64,000 bases of DNA from Paenibacillus sacheonensis (GTDB lineage Bacteria > Bacillota > Bacilli > Paenibacillales > Paenibacillaceae). Below, in pieces: positions 8,390-17,909 of this stretch. The stretch is taken from the NCBI RefSeq assembly GCF_009909195.1, contig NZ_JAAAMU010000002.1:248001-312000 (forward strand), read 5' to 3'. A program made the translations under genes and the position numbers. The notes beneath the pieces are model-generated. The model had not been told where the DNA came from. It made no database searches and saw only the letters and a program-made list of their open reading frames with translations. Positions within the stretch are counted from its first letter, which is position 1; each line of letters starts with the position of its first letter.

Positions 8390-8731
8390 ATGTCGGCGCT
8401 GCCGTCCGGCAAGCACGACGTGTTCCAGGCGATCGCGGACCCGACGCGGCGGGAAGTGCTCAAGCTGCTGGTCGACCAAGAGATGCCCGTGAACGTCATC
8501 AGCGGCCACTTTCCGATTTCGAGGACCGCGGTATCCAAGCATCTGCGCATCTTGTCGGAGGCCGGGCTCGTCACGGAGCGGAAGGTCGGGCGCGAGACCC
8601 GCTACAAGCTGGAAACCCAGCCGTTGCAGGAGCTGCGCAATTGGCTGCACTATTACGAGCGTTATTGGGAGAATAAAATGTCCGCCCTGCAGCGCTTGGT
8701 GGAATCGGACAGCAAGAAGGAAGACGAATAA
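8390..8731 (+). CDS. ArsR family winged-helix regulator
   Basis: A 113-residue ArsR-type repressor. It begins FQAIADPTRREVLKLL, continues with the recognition helix ISRTAVSKHLRILSEAGLV and ends in a winged strand VTERKVGRETRYKL. It lacks an obvious metal-binding Cys pair, so it probably senses something other than arsenic. It is translationally coupled to the SRPBCC gene one base upstream and probably autoregulates through the palindrome at 7901. Confidence 0.92.
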   Translation: MSALPSGKHDVFQAIADPTRREVLKLLVDQEMPVNVISGHFPISRTAVSKHLRILSEAGLVTERKVGRETRYKLETQPLQELRNWLHYYERYWENKMSALQRLVESDSKKEDE

Positions 8732-8747
8732 CGCATGGCAGGAGACC

Positions 8748-8776
8748 AAACCCGCGGTTTATAATCGCGGGTTTTT
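8748..8776 (+). terminator. Rho-independent terminator
   Basis: AAACCCGCG / GTTTATAAT / CGCGGGTTT followed by TT closes the SRPBCC-ArsR operon. Confidence 0.9.
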
Positions 8777-8811
8777 CTGTTACGCTTTAGTCATGAGAGG
8801 AGAGATTATCC

Positions 8812-9624
8812 ATGTCGTTATTATCCGCCGCCATTCAATACATCGGGCAAGTCGGCGTCATTATTCGCCGCAACGGCTTCAAGCTTGCCGTCGATCCGTA
8901 CTTAACGTACTCCGTCGACCGTTTGACGGGACCGCCCGAAGGCTTCTGGACGCGCAATTACGCGCCGCCCGTCGAAGCCTCGGCATTGACAGACTTGAAT
9001 CTGGTCCTCATCACGCATGAGCATCTGGATCATTTGGATCCGGAGACGCTGCTCCAGATCGCCGATGCTTCGCCGTCCTGCAAGTTCGCCGGACCCGGCG
9101 TCTGCGCGGCGATTCTGAAGGAAATCGGCATTGCCGAAGAACGGGTGGAGACGCTTCAATTCGGACAAGCGTACGATTGCGAAGGCGGACTTGCGATTCA
9201 TCCGATCCCGGCATGGCATGAGACGCGGATGACGGATGACGAGGGAAGGGACCGCTTCCTTGGCTACATGCTGGATTGGGACGGCATTACGATCTATCAT
9301 GCCGGCGATACGCTCGTCCAAGAGGAGCTGATCGCGATTCTGAAACAATACCGGATCGACGTCGGCATGCTCCCGATCAACGGCAGGGATATCTTCCGTC
9401 ATCGCCTCGGCATCGATGGCAACATGAACGCGCGGGAAGCGGCCGCACTGGCTGCCGATACGGAGATGGGAGTCGTCGTACCGCTGCATTTCGATCTCTA
9501 CCCGAACAACAGCGAAGGCATTGCCGGCTTCGTCAGCGAGCTGTATGAACGGCATCGCGGACAACGGTATCATATCTTCCAACCGGGCGAAATCTGGGTC
9601 TACGTCAAAACGGACGAGATTTAA
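8812..9624 (+). CDS. MBL-fold metal-dependent hydrolase (UlaG-like)
   Basis: A 270-residue metallo-beta-lactamase fold enzyme. The metal motif THEHLDHLD spans 68-76 (HxHxDH), followed by PAWHE, YHAGDT and PLHFD metal-ligand segments. The spacing resembles the UlaG/YtkL hydrolase group rather than glyoxalase II. RBS GAGAGGAGAG precedes the ATG. It sits between the ArsR operon terminator and the FetAB-like genes with 60 bases on the right. Substrate is not evident. Confidence 0.88.
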   Translation: MSLLSAAIQYIGQVGVIIRRNGFKLAVDPYLTYSVDRLTGPPEGFWTRNYAPPVEASALTDLNLVLITHEHLDHLDPETLLQIADASPSCKFAGPGVCAAILKEIGIAEERVETLQFGQAYDCEGGLAIHPIPAWHETRMTDDEGRDRFLGYMLDWDGITIYHAGDTLVQEELIAILKQYRIDVGMLPINGRDIFRHRLGIDGNMNAREAAALAADTEMGVVVPLHFDLYPNNSEGIAGFVSELYERHRGQRYHIFQPGEIWVYVKTDEI

Positions 9625-9684
9625 GCGCGGTCCGATTCTTTCCAGCCATCTTCGGAAATGCTAGGCCAATAAGGAGGCGTTCGC

Positions 9685-10416
9685 ATGGGCATCCTGGCGT
9701 TCGCGAATCTATCCAAAACGCTGCCCGGCGGCAGAACCTTGTTCTCGTCTATTTCCGCCGCGATCGACGAACCGGAATCCGTGGCGCTGCTCGCGCCCTC
9801 GGGACATGGCAAAAGCACGCTGCTGCGCATCCTCGCGCTGCTCGATACGGCAAGCGGCGGAGAGGTTCTGCTGGAAAGCAAGGCTTCGAGCGGATGGCAT
9901 CCGCAGGCTTGGCGCAAGAAGGCGTCTTACGTCGCCCAGCAGTCCGTCATGCTGCCCGGAACGGTAGCGGACAACCTGCATACGTTCAGCCGTCTTCACG
10001 AGACGCCGTTCGACGAAGCCGAGGCCACGAGGCTGATGAAGGCGGCAGGCCTCTCGTCGATGGATTGGGCGAAGGAAGCGGAGACGCTGTCGGGAGGCGA
10101 GAAGCAGCGCGTCGCGCTCGTCCGATCGCTGCTCGCGAAGCCGTCCGTTCTGCTGCTCGACGAGGTGACCGCTTCTCTCGACGAGCACAGCAAGGAAGCG
10201 GTGGAGAAGCTGCTGCTGACCGTCGGCAGCGAGGCCAAGCCGGCGCTCGTCTGGGTGACGCATGATATGGAGCAGGCCAGGCGCGTAAGCACGCGCACTT
10301 GGTTCATGGCGGACGGCGCATTCACCGCATGCGAGACGGCATTGTTCTTTCGCCGTCCTCCGACGGAAGCGGCGGAGCGTTTTCTCCAGCGGCAGGCATC
10401 GGAGGCGGGGCCGTAA
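9685..10416 (+). CDS. ABC transporter ATPase (FetA/YbbL-like)
   Basis: A 243-residue ABC ATPase. Walker A is APSGHGKST (35-43), with Ala instead of the first Gly. LSGGEKQR is the signature, VLLLDEVTASLD contains Walker B, and WVTHDME carries the switch His. It overlaps the next gene by one base (TAATG), and that gene is a UPF0014 permease. This pair corresponds to FetAB of Escherichia coli, linked to iron export and oxidative stress resistance. Metal specificity here is an inference. Confidence 0.88.
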   Translation: MGILAFANLSKTLPGGRTLFSSISAAIDEPESVALLAPSGHGKSTLLRILALLDTASGGEVLLESKASSGWHPQAWRKKASYVAQQSVMLPGTVADNLHTFSRLHETPFDEAEATRLMKAAGLSSMDWAKEAETLSGGEKQRVALVRSLLAKPSVLLLDEVTASLDEHSKEAVEKLLLTVGSEAKPALVWVTHDMEQARRVSTRTWFMADGAFTACETALFFRRPPTEAAERFLQRQASEAGP

Positions 10417-11174
10417 TGTCGCTTACCGCGGTCGCGTTTACGCTTCTCTTCGTTGGGATTACGGTGTTCGTCTCCATGCGTCAGAAGCTTGGGCTGGAGC
10501 GCGATATCATCATCGGCACGATTCGCGCCGCCGTGCAGCTGATGGCCGTCGGACTCGTGCTGCAGGCTGTATTTCGCACGGAGCATCTCGCCGTGCTGCT
10601 GCCGATCATCATCGCGATGATTGCGGTCGCGGCCTGGCATGCGGCGGGGCGCGGCAAAGGCTTGAGCGGCATCGCATGGCGGATCGGCATTGCCATCGCC
10701 GCTACCGAGGCGATGATCATGCTGCTGCTGCTTGGCTTACATATCATTGCGAGCACGCCGCAATACGTGATCTCGATCAGCGGGATGACGATCGGCAACG
10801 CGATGGTCGTCGCGGGGTTATTCTTGAATCAGATGAAACGCGACGTCGAGTCGTCGCGCGGGGAGATCGAGACGCTGCTTGCGCTCGGCGCAAGCGTGAG
10901 GCAAGCAATCCAGCTCTGCATGAAGCGGGCGGTGAAAGCAAGCTTGATTCCGACGATCGACGGCATGAAGACGGTCGGCATCGTTCAACTGCCGGGCATG
11001 ATGACGGGCATGATCATCGCCGGCGCGGATCCGATGCAGGCGGTTCGCTACCAGATCTTGATCGTATTCGCCTTTACGTCCTCGGCGGCCGTGACGAGCA
11101 TTATTCTCAGTCTGCTCAGCTATAAGCTGTGGTTTACGGAAGCGATGCAGCTTCGCCGATTGGGTAATGAGTAA
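10416..11174 (+). CDS. UPF0014 membrane permease (FetB/YbbM-like)
   Basis: A 252-residue integral membrane protein with about seven helices. The UPF0014 landmarks SGMTIGNAM, the amphipathic loop EIETLLALGAS and QLPGMMTGMIIAGADPMQA with RYQI are visible. It starts at the ATG overlapping the stop of the ATPase gene. A longer in-frame opening upstream exists but overlaps the ATPase. Together they probably export iron or another transition metal. Confidence 0.9.
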   Translation: MSLTAVAFTLLFVGITVFVSMRQKLGLERDIIIGTIRAAVQLMAVGLVLQAVFRTEHLAVLLPIIIAMIAVAAWHAAGRGKGLSGIAWRIGIAIAATEAMIMLLLLGLHIIASTPQYVISISGMTIGNAMVVAGLFLNQMKRDVESSRGEIETLLALGASVRQAIQLCMKRAVKASLIPTIDGMKTVGIVQLPGMMTGMIIAGADPMQAVRYQILIVFAFTSSAAVTSIILSLLSYKLWFTEAMQLRRLGNE

Positions 11175-11226
11175 CAGCACGGACAGGCATCGCCTGTCCG
11201 CGTCAATCGAAGGGAGAGAAAGGAAC

Positions 11227-12147
11227 ATGAAATATCGCAGACTTGGACGGACGGGACTCGAGGTTTCCGTCATCGGCGTCGGCACATGGCAGTTCGGCGG
11301 CGAGTGGGGACAGCAATTCACGCAGGACGAAGCCGATGCGATTCTGGACCGGGCAGCCGAGCTCGGCATTAATCTGATCGATACGGCGGAGTGTTATGGC
11401 GATCACCTGTCCGAATCGCTGATCGGCGATTACTTGTCCCGCCGCAAACGCGAGGATTGGATCGTAGCGACGAAGTTCGGCCATCACTTTCATGAACGGT
11501 TCACGCGTACCGACAGCTTCTCGGCCGACGATGTCGTGAAGCAGCTGGACGCTTCCCTGCGGGCGCTCAAGACAGACCATGTCGATCTTTATCAATTCCA
11601 TTCGGGTCCCGATGCGGTGTTCGACAACGATGAGCTCTGGTCCGTCTTGAACGAGCAGGTCAAAGCCGGCAAAATCAAGCACCTGGGCACGTCCATCGGC
11701 AGCAACGCCAACGTCCATCAAGTGGATGCGTCTTCGAAGGTCGGCTCCGAGGTCATTCAGGTCGTCTACAACCGGCTCGATCAAGTGCCGGAATCGGACG
11801 TGTTCCCGTCCTGCATCCGTCAAGACCTGGGCGTACTGGCACGCGTTCCGCTCGCGAGCGGCTACTTGAGCGGCAAATACAAACCGGATGCGGTATTCGA
11901 CCAGACCGACGTCCGCCATCGTCATGACCGCGAGAGCACGGTGCAGAAGCTGCAGGAAGTACAGCGCATCGCGGCGGAAGAAGTGCCAGCCGGCGTGGAT
12001 ATGGCAGCTTGGGCGCTGGCATGGTGCTTGAAGCACCCGGCCGTGACGGCCGTCATTCCGGGCTGCAAGAGCCCCGCGCAGGTCAGCTCCAATGCAAGCG
12101 TCGCGGCGCTTATTACGGAGCCTCACCCGCAGGACGTGCAGCGGTAA
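11227..12147 (+). CDS. Aldo/keto reductase
   Basis: A 306-residue NAD(P)H-dependent oxidoreductase with a TIM-barrel fold. The catalytic tetrad is visible: Asp52 and Tyr57 in LIDTAECYGD, Lys83 in VATKFG and His125 in LYQFHS. The C-terminal cofactor part VTAVIPGCKSPAQVSSN is typical. The ATG at 11227 follows GGGAGAGAAAGGAAC; an earlier in-frame start would overlap fetB. The gene is closed by the terminator at 12171. Substrate is not deducible. Confidence 0.93.
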   Translation: MKYRRLGRTGLEVSVIGVGTWQFGGEWGQQFTQDEADAILDRAAELGINLIDTAECYGDHLSESLIGDYLSRRKREDWIVATKFGHHFHERFTRTDSFSADDVVKQLDASLRALKTDHVDLYQFHSGPDAVFDNDELWSVLNEQVKAGKIKHLGTSIGSNANVHQVDASSKVGSEVIQVVYNRLDQVPESDVFPSCIRQDLGVLARVPLASGYLSGKYKPDAVFDQTDVRHRHDRESTVQKLQEVQRIAAEEVPAGVDMAAWALAWCLKHPAVTAVIPGCKSPAQVSSNASVAALITEPHPQDVQR

Positions 12148-12170
12148 CGCGATCGCGATATAGCAAGGAG

Positions 12171-12197
12171 AAGCCTTGAGCCGAGCTCAAGGCTTTT
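12171..12197 (+). terminator. Rho-independent terminator
   Basis: AAGCCTTGAGC / CGA / GCTCAAGGCTT gives a perfect 11-base stem with a short T run. Confidence 0.88.
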
Positions 12198-12325
12198 CTG
12201 CCGTTGCACGCGGACGAAGCGAGCCTGCATTCCCGCAAAATAATAATTGCTGACCTGTCGATTCTAGTGGTACGTTAATAGAATCTAAGCCTTTGGAAAT
12301 CGACGCGGGAGGTCGACAAGGATTC

Positions 12326-13600
12326 ATGACAGTGCTTACACGGGTTCGTTGGCTTGCCATGCTGCTCATTCTGATCGTACTGACTGCCGCCGGCTCGGCC
12401 TATGCGGACACGCCGGAGCAGGGTGAATTGAATCAGACGGATCAGACGGATCGGACACCGCCTAATTTGGCTTCCGATTCGGCCATTCTGATCGACGCGA
12501 AGACGGGAACGGTGCTCTATGCGCGCAACGCGGAGAAAGAGCAGTTTCCGGCCAGCATTACGAAGATCATTACCGGCATTATTGCCATCGAGAGCGGACT
12601 GGACCTGGACAGCATCGTGACGACGTCCAAGGAAGCGCGCAACGAAGACGGAACGCGCATTTATCTGGAGGAAGGCGAGCAGCAGACGCTGATCAACCTG
12701 TTATACGGTATGCTGCTGAACTCCGGAAACGATGCTGCCACCGCCATCGCCGAATTCGTCGACGGCTCCAAAGCGGCGTTCGCCGAGCGGATGAACCGGT
12801 TTGTGCGGGAGAAAGCCGGAGCGGCGCATACGCATTTCACGAATCCGAGCGGGCTGCCGGATGCCGCGCAATATACGACGGCGCTCGATATGGCGAAGAT
12901 CTCCAGGTACGCCATGCGGAACGACCTCTTCAGAACGATCGTCGGCACGAAGAAGATGGCATGGGACGGATTAACGTGGAAGACGACGCTGATTAACCAT
13001 AATGAACTGCTCGGCAACTATGAAGGCGTAACCGGCATCAAGAACGGCTACACCGGCGATTCGGGCTTTACGCTCGTTACCTCGGCGAAGCGGGACGGGC
13101 TGGAGCTGATCGGCGTGCTGCTGAAATCCCCGACCAAGTCCGTGCTATACAAGGACATGACGAAGCTGCTCGATTACGGATTCCGGTACTTTGACATGCA
13201 GCAGGTGTCGACGGCGAATGCGGCGTATCCGCTGGCCGGCAGCGACGAACCTTCGTTCGCTCCGAAGGAGCCGCTGATGGCCGTCGTGCCAAGAGGCGAG
13301 AAGCCGATCATTACCGTCTCTGCCGCGGGCGATGTGCTGGTCCAGACTTCGCTTGGCATCGAAACGGCCGGCCGGCTGCAGCCGGTATCGCCGAATCTAG
13401 GCGCTATCGCGAAGTTGTATTCGGAGCAATCGGAATCGGTTGAACGCGCGGCGTCCAAGAGCGCCGGCGGCGCGTCGGAACCCTCGATGGGGAATAAGCT
13501 CCGCATCTTCTTCGTTTGGATCGGGCTGCTGTTGTACTTATTCCTGTTCGCCTTCGTTCGCGTCAAGCGCCGAAGACTGGGGCGGGGAAGCAGCTACTAG
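12326..13600 (+). CDS. D-alanyl-D-alanine carboxypeptidase (S11, DacF-like)
   Basis: A 424-residue penicillin-binding protein that trims pentapeptide stems outside the membrane. A signal peptide (residues 1-27, ending AYA) precedes the S11 domain. Motifs: SITK (77-80, nucleophile Ser77), SGN (133-135) and KNG (239-241), where KTG is more common. A C-terminal hydrophobic helix and the Arg/Lys tail VKRRRLGRG anchor it. The ATG at 12326 is preferred over an upstream TTG because it begins the signal peptide. It stands alone between terminators. Confidence 0.92.
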   Translation: MTVLTRVRWLAMLLILIVLTAAGSAYADTPEQGELNQTDQTDRTPPNLASDSAILIDAKTGTVLYARNAEKEQFPASITKIITGIIAIESGLDLDSIVTTSKEARNEDGTRIYLEEGEQQTLINLLYGMLLNSGNDAATAIAEFVDGSKAAFAERMNRFVREKAGAAHTHFTNPSGLPDAAQYTTALDMAKISRYAMRNDLFRTIVGTKKMAWDGLTWKTTLINHNELLGNYEGVTGIKNGYTGDSGFTLVTSAKRDGLELIGVLLKSPTKSVLYKDMTKLLDYGFRYFDMQQVSTANAAYPLAGSDEPSFAPKEPLMAVVPRGEKPIITVSAAGDVLVQTSLGIETAGRLQPVSPNLGAIAKLYSEQSESVERAASKSAGGASEPSMGNKLRIFFVWIGLLLYLFLFAFVRVKRRRLGRGSSY

Positions 13601-13694
13601 CTCCTTTGCGATTTTCGCGAATCAAAGAGGTAAATCACTAACCGGCGGCGTATATATATCATGTAACCGTATCCAAAACGAGGAGATGGAAACG

Positions 13695-13982
13695 ATGAAG
13701 CTTTCGGTGGAACAGACGGCTGCACAGTGGTACATCAGAGAATTGGAATTGTCGGATGGCGATCATTTGCGCATTTTCGTTAGACTAGGCGGCAGCGGCA
13801 GCGTTCAACCCGGTTACTCGCTCGGCATCATGAAGGATATCCCCCGAAACCCGGGCCTGAAGGACGTCGTGGAAGGCATCACGTTCTATATGGAGTCGGA
13901 TAACTTGTGGTTCTTGGATAACAAGCAGCTGCTCATCCGGTTCAATGCGGCAGAAGACGATATCTCGATGGATATCGAATAA
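13695..13982 (+). CDS. HesB/YneR-like protein without cysteines
   Basis: A 95-residue HesB/IscA-fold protein. The pattern RIFVRLGGSGSVQPGYSLGI and the C-terminal strand LLIRFNAAEDDISMDI match the YneR group, which lacks the cluster-binding Cys residues of IscA. No cysteine is present anywhere, so Fe-S carriage by the usual route is unlikely. AGGAG at 13681 is 9 bases from the ATG at 13695, which decides the start over the ATG at 13686. Confidence 0.88.
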   Translation: MKLSVEQTAAQWYIRELELSDGDHLRIFVRLGGSGSVQPGYSLGIMKDIPRNPGLKDVVEGITFYMESDNLWFLDNKQLLIRFNAAEDDISMDIE

Positions 13983-14015
13983 TCGAACCCCTAACGCGGA
14001 AATGGAGCGAAGCGC

Positions 14016-14531
14016 TTGCGATTGTATCATTTCAGTGAAAATCCGAATATCCGCACGTTCCGTCCGCGCCAGCTGCCCTATCGGATGAATGAGTCGGCAA
14101 TGGTGTGGGCGATTAACGAATGGCATGCTTATCATTACTACTTCCCGAGGGACTGCCCTCGGGTTTGTTTTTGGGCAAAGCAAGATACGAGCGATTCCGA
14201 CCGGGAACGTTTCTTCGGCTTCTCGGGCACGGAGCGGATCGTCGCGGTCGAGAGCGGCTGGCTGGACCGTTTCCGCGACACGCCCGTATACAGGTACGAG
14301 TTCGACGCCGGGCAGTTCGAGCTTTATTCGGAGGATGCAGGATACTACATCAGCCGGGAAGAAGCGGCGCCGATCGGCGTTCACCGCATCGACGATTGCC
14401 TTGGCGCACTGGCGGAGGCCGGAATAGAGGTTCGGATTACGCCTTCCTTGCAACTGCTTCGGGCTGCGATTCCTTCTTCGACGGTGCAATTCTCGATGAT
14501 TCGCATGGGCAACGCCAGAACGGCGGAATGA
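14016..14531 (+). CDS. Conserved hypothetical protein
   Basis: A 171-residue soluble protein that starts at a TTG about 9 bases after TGGAG, with the N-terminus RLYHFSENPNIRTFRPR. This opening and the segment PRVCFWAK recall small Bacilli hypothetical proteins that keep two aromatic-rich strands. I cannot name the family securely. It follows the HesB gene by 33 bases and may be co-transcribed. It precedes the LysR gene's promoter. Confidence 0.72.
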   Translation: MRLYHFSENPNIRTFRPRQLPYRMNESAMVWAINEWHAYHYYFPRDCPRVCFWAKQDTSDSDRERFFGFSGTERIVAVESGWLDRFRDTPVYRYEFDAGQFELYSEDAGYYISREEAAPIGVHRIDDCLGALAEAGIEVRITPSLQLLRAAIPSSTVQFSMIRMGNARTAE

Positions 14532-14555
14532 CCGTTCCGACGGGATGTACCCGGC

Positions 14556-14585
14556 TTGCCCCTTGCGGGCATTCCCGACTATAAT
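14556..14585 (+). promoter_or_regulatory. Sigma-A promoter of the LysR gene
   Basis: TTGCCC at 14556-14561 and a perfect TATAAT at 14580-14585 with an 18-base spacer, 33 bases before the LysR ATG. Confidence 0.65.
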
Positions 14586-14618
14586 GAGTCCATGAAGTCG
14601 GCAAGGACGTGAGCGTGG

Positions 14619-15494
14619 ATGGATTTTAAGAAATACAAGACATTCCAGGTCGTCGCGGACACGCTAAATTTGACGCGGGCCGCCGATCTGCTCGGTTATT
14701 CGCAACCGACGATTACGCTGCAGCTCCAGTCGCTCGAGAGCGAGCTGGGCGTTGCGCTGCTGGGGCGGAGCGGGAAACGAACCTACCTGACCCCCGCAGG
14801 CAAGCTCGTCAAGCAATACGTGGATAAGACGCTCGCGCTTATGGAAGAGATGGAGGCCGAGCTGCGCAAGCTCGAGAATCCGCATGGCCTGCTGACCGTC
14901 GCGGCGCCCGAATTCTACTGCACGCAGTATCTGTCGCTCATTCTTCATTCGTATATCGTCGAGAATCCCAGCGTCAAGCTGCAGCTGTTCTCATGCGACA
15001 GCAACGACGCCATGCGGAAAGTATCCGCGAACGAAGCGGACCTGGCGATCATCGCCGGCCCGTGCGATTCGCCGCAGATGGAGACGATGCCGCTCGGCAA
15101 GGAAGATCTCGTCCTCGTCACGACAAGCGAGCTGCTCGCGCAGCATGAGCTGGCGGAGCTGCTGGAAACCTATCCGTTCATAACGTACAAGTCGGGATCC
15201 AACATTCAACGCCTCGTGAACGACTGCCTCAAGGAATACGGCATCGCGCCGGACAAATACATCGAATGCGTCTCCGACGAGACGATCAAGCGGACGGTCA
15301 TGTATCATACCGGCACCGCGCTGCTGGGCGCCGCGCTGGTCGAAGACGAGCTTCGCAAGGGAACGCTGGCCGAGATTCACCGTTTTCCGGGCAAGATCGA
15401 GACCAACATGGTCATCCTGCGGAAACGGGCCGCGGAGCAGAATATCCATTCCTTCGCGGAAATCGTCAAGCGGATCTGGAAGGAATGGGATTGA
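14619..15494 (+). CDS. LysR-type transcriptional regulator
   Basis: A 291-residue LysR regulator. The N-terminal HTH (about 1-60) reads LNLTRAADLLGYSQPTITLQ followed by SLESELGVALLGR, and a periplasmic-binding-like effector domain fills 90-290. It lies immediately upstream of the arginase-ornithine aminotransferase operon in the same direction and has its own promoter and terminator. By position it is the likely activator of that operon. The inverted repeat at 15613 is a candidate binding site. Confidence 0.92.
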   Translation: MDFKKYKTFQVVADTLNLTRAADLLGYSQPTITLQLQSLESELGVALLGRSGKRTYLTPAGKLVKQYVDKTLALMEEMEAELRKLENPHGLLTVAAPEFYCTQYLSLILHSYIVENPSVKLQLFSCDSNDAMRKVSANEADLAIIAGPCDSPQMETMPLGKEDLVLVTTSELLAQHELAELLETYPFITYKSGSNIQRLVNDCLKEYGIAPDKYIECVSDETIKRTVMYHTGTALLGAALVEDELRKGTLAEIHRFPGKIETNMVILRKRAAEQNIHSFAEIVKRIWKEWD

Positions 15495-15543
15495 CGAAAG
15501 TACGATCTCGAAATTGCGGCAACGCAGTACGCAATGCAGCTAT

Positions 15544-15575
15544 CCTCCGGCGGCTTAGGCAGCCGGGGGTTTTTC
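15544..15575 (+). terminator. Rho-independent terminator
   Basis: CCTCCGGC and GCCGGGGG arms with an internal GGCTTAGGCA loop and TTTTT end the LysR transcript before the arginase promoter region. Confidence 0.75.
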
Positions 15576-15612
15576 GGCTTCAACGGAAAAAAGCGGTAAC
15601 ATTGGTTTTCTT

Positions 15613-15625
15613 AATCGTAACGATT
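15613..15625. promoter_or_regulatory. Short palindrome upstream of arginase, candidate LysR site
   Basis: AATCG-TAA-CGATT is a perfect 5-base-arm inverted repeat about 77-89 bases before the arginase ATG. A TACAAT -10-like element lies at 15660-15665. LysR regulators often bind such T-rich dyads upstream of the -35 region. Confidence 0.35.
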
Positions 15626-15701
15626 GGATAATTCAATTTTTTCAACAAAAACCGCTATGCTACAATAAGGATAACGGAAAGTCTAGGAAGAGGTGCAGCA
15701 T

Positions 15702-16613
15702 ATGGATGCGGTGAAGAACAAGAACATCACGATTATCGGCGTACCGCTTCATTATGGCGCAGACCGGAAGGGCGTTGATCTGGGTCCCGATGCGATTCGG
15801 GGCGCGAACCTGCATGAACGGTTACAAGCGCTTGGCTATTCGCTCGAGGATCTGGGCGATCTGAACGTACGGAGGAGCTTGCAGCCGCCCGCTCCCGGCG
15901 AGAAGCTGAAGTATCTCGGCGAGATCGCCAGAGTGAACCAAGACCTGTGCGAGACGGTCAGCGCGGAGATGGGGAAAGGCAGATTCCCGCTCGTATTGGG
16001 CGGCGACCACAGCATCGCGATCGGCACCATCAAGGGCGTCCTGCAGCGGGTCAAGCGGCTGGGCGTTATTTGGTTTGATGCGCACAGCGACGTCAACACG
16101 CATCTAACGACGGGCTCGGGCAACATCCACGGGATGTCGCTCGCGGCGGCGCTCGGCTACGGTCATCCCGATCTGATCTCGATCGGCGGCGCCGGCCTTA
16201 AGCTGCAGCCGGAGAATGTCGTCATCATCGGCGCGCGGTCGATCGATCCCGGAGAGCGCGAGTTTCTTAAAGCAAAGGGCATTAAAGTTTTCACGATGCA
16301 CGATATCGACCGTTACGGGATGAAGCAGGTCATGGAGGATGCGATGGACATCGTTTCGAACGGCACGGACGGCGTTCATTTGAGTTTGGACCTGGACGGC
16401 ATGGACCCTTGGGATGCGCCGGGCGTGGGTACGCCCGTGTCCGGAGGCATGTCGTACCGGGAGAGCCATTTTGCGATGGAGCTGCTGTTCGAACGGAATT
16501 TGCTCGTGTCCGCCGAATTCGTGGAGGTTAATCCGATGCTTGACCGGCATAATAAAACGGCCGTCGCGGCCGTGGAATTGATCGGCTCTGCGTTCGGCGA
16601 ACGGATTCTGTAG
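15702..16613 (+). CDS. rocF: Arginase
   Basis: Hydrolyses arginine to ornithine and urea in the cytoplasm; 303 residues. All Mn ligands are visible: His103 in GGDHS, Asp126-His128-Asp130 in FDAHSDVNT and Asp230/Asp232 in SLDLDGMDP. The ATG at 15702 sits 8 bases after AAGAGG; an in-frame GTG lies 9 bases earlier. The next gene is ornithine aminotransferase, so the product feeds straight into glutamate semialdehyde. A degenerate paralogue lies two genes downstream. Confidence 0.96.
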   Translation: MDAVKNKNITIIGVPLHYGADRKGVDLGPDAIRGANLHERLQALGYSLEDLGDLNVRRSLQPPAPGEKLKYLGEIARVNQDLCETVSAEMGKGRFPLVLGGDHSIAIGTIKGVLQRVKRLGVIWFDAHSDVNTHLTTGSGNIHGMSLAAALGYGHPDLISIGGAGLKLQPENVVIIGARSIDPGEREFLKAKGIKVFTMHDIDRYGMKQVMEDAMDIVSNGTDGVHLSLDLDGMDPWDAPGVGTPVSGGMSYRESHFAMELLFERNLLVSAEFVEVNPMLDRHNKTAVAAVELIGSAFGERIL

Positions 16614-16672
16614 ACGGCGCGTCCGACGATGAGCGTAGACAACGAGGATGATGACAGAGGGAGTGTGTCCGC

Positions 16673-17881
16673 ATGGCAGAACCATCTAGCTCGTCCCGGC
16701 AGATCATCGAACAGACCGAGCGGTTCGGCGCGCATAATTATCATCCGCTGCCGATCGTGATCGCGAAGGCCGAGGGCGTATGGGTCGAGGACCCCGAAGG
16801 GAATCGGTTTATGGATATGCTGAGCGCTTACTCCGCGCTCAATCATGGGCATCGCCACCCGCGCATCGTCGCCGCGCTCAAGGAACAGGCGGACAAAGTA
16901 ACGCTGACCTCGCGCGCGTTCCATAACGAACGTTTGGGCGAATTCTACGAGAAGCTGGCGAAGCTGACGGGCAAAGGCATGATTCTGCCGATGAACACGG
17001 GCGCGGAAGCAGTGGAGACGGCGCTGAAGGCGGCACGGCGCTGGGCGTACGGCGTGAAGAAGGTACCAGAGGACCAAGCGGAGATCATCGTCTGCGAAGG
17101 GAATTTCCACGGTAGGACGATTACCGTGACGTCGTTCTCGTCCGATGAGGCTTACCGCGCGGGCTTCGGTCCGTTCACGCCAGGCTTCCGCATCATTCCA
17201 TACGGCGATATCGATGCGTTGAAGGCGGCCATAACGCCGAATACGGCTGCGTTCCTCGTGGAGCCGATTCAGGGCGAAGCCGGAATCGTGCTGCCGCCGG
17301 ATGGCTTCCTGAAGGCTGCGAGCGAGCTGTGCAAGCAGGAACGCGTACTGCTCGCGGCGGACGAGATTCAAACCGGCTTCGGACGTACCGGCAAGCTGTT
17401 CGCAAGCGAGTGGGAGGGCGTCGTGCCCGACATTTATATCATGGGCAAAGCACTGGGCGGAGGCGTATATCCGATTTCGGGAGTGGCGGCGGACGAGGAG
17501 ATCCTGGGCGTCTTCGAACCCGGCTCGCACGGCTCGACGTTCGGCGGCAATCCGCTGGGCTGCGCGGTCGCGATCGCGGCGCTGGACGTGCTCGAGGACG
17601 AAGGGCTGGTTGACCGTTCGCTTGCGCTGGGTACGTATTTCATCGAGCAGCTTCGCGGATTGCAAAGCGCCGCAATCAAGGAAGTTCGCGGTCGCGGCTT
17701 GTTTATCGGCGCGGAGCTGACGGTTCAGGCGCGCCCGTATTGCGAGAAGCTGAAGGACCTCGGCATCCTATGCAAGGAAACCCACGAGACGACGATTCGA
17801 TTCGCGCCTCCGCTCACGATCACGAACGATGAGCTCGATTGGGCATTCGAACGGATCCGACAGTTGTTTGAAACCGACTAA
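16673..17881 (+). CDS. rocD: Ornithine aminotransferase
   Basis: PLP enzyme of the class III aminotransferase family, 402 residues; converts ornithine and 2-oxoglutarate to glutamate semialdehyde and glutamate. Visible: [17 protein letters not shown] (108-124), GNFHGRT (143-149), Asp230-Glu231 before IQTGFGRTG, and the Schiff-base Lys259 in MGKALGGG. It lies 59 bases after arginase and 28 bases before the second arginase-fold gene, consistent with one operon. Confidence 0.96.
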   Translation: MAEPSSSSRQIIEQTERFGAHNYHPLPIVIAKAEGVWVEDPEGNRFMDMLSAYSALNHGHRHPRIVAALKEQADKVTLTSRAFHNERLGEFYEKLAKLTGKGMILPMNTGAEAVETALKAARRWAYGVKKVPEDQAEIIVCEGNFHGRTITVTSFSSDEAYRAGFGPFTPGFRIIPYGDIDALKAAITPNTAAFLVEPIQGEAGIVLPPDGFLKAASELCKQERVLLAADEIQTGFGRTGKLFASEWEGVVPDIYIMGKALGGGVYPISGVAADEEILGVFEPGSHGSTFGGNPLGCAVAIAALDVLEDEGLVDRSLALGTYFIEQLRGLQSAAIKEVRGRGLFIGAELTVQARPYCEKLKDLGILCKETHETTIRFAPPLTITNDELDWAFERIRQLFETD

Positions 17882-17909
17882 AACCTTGTGGAAGGTGGAT
17901 CGATCCGAT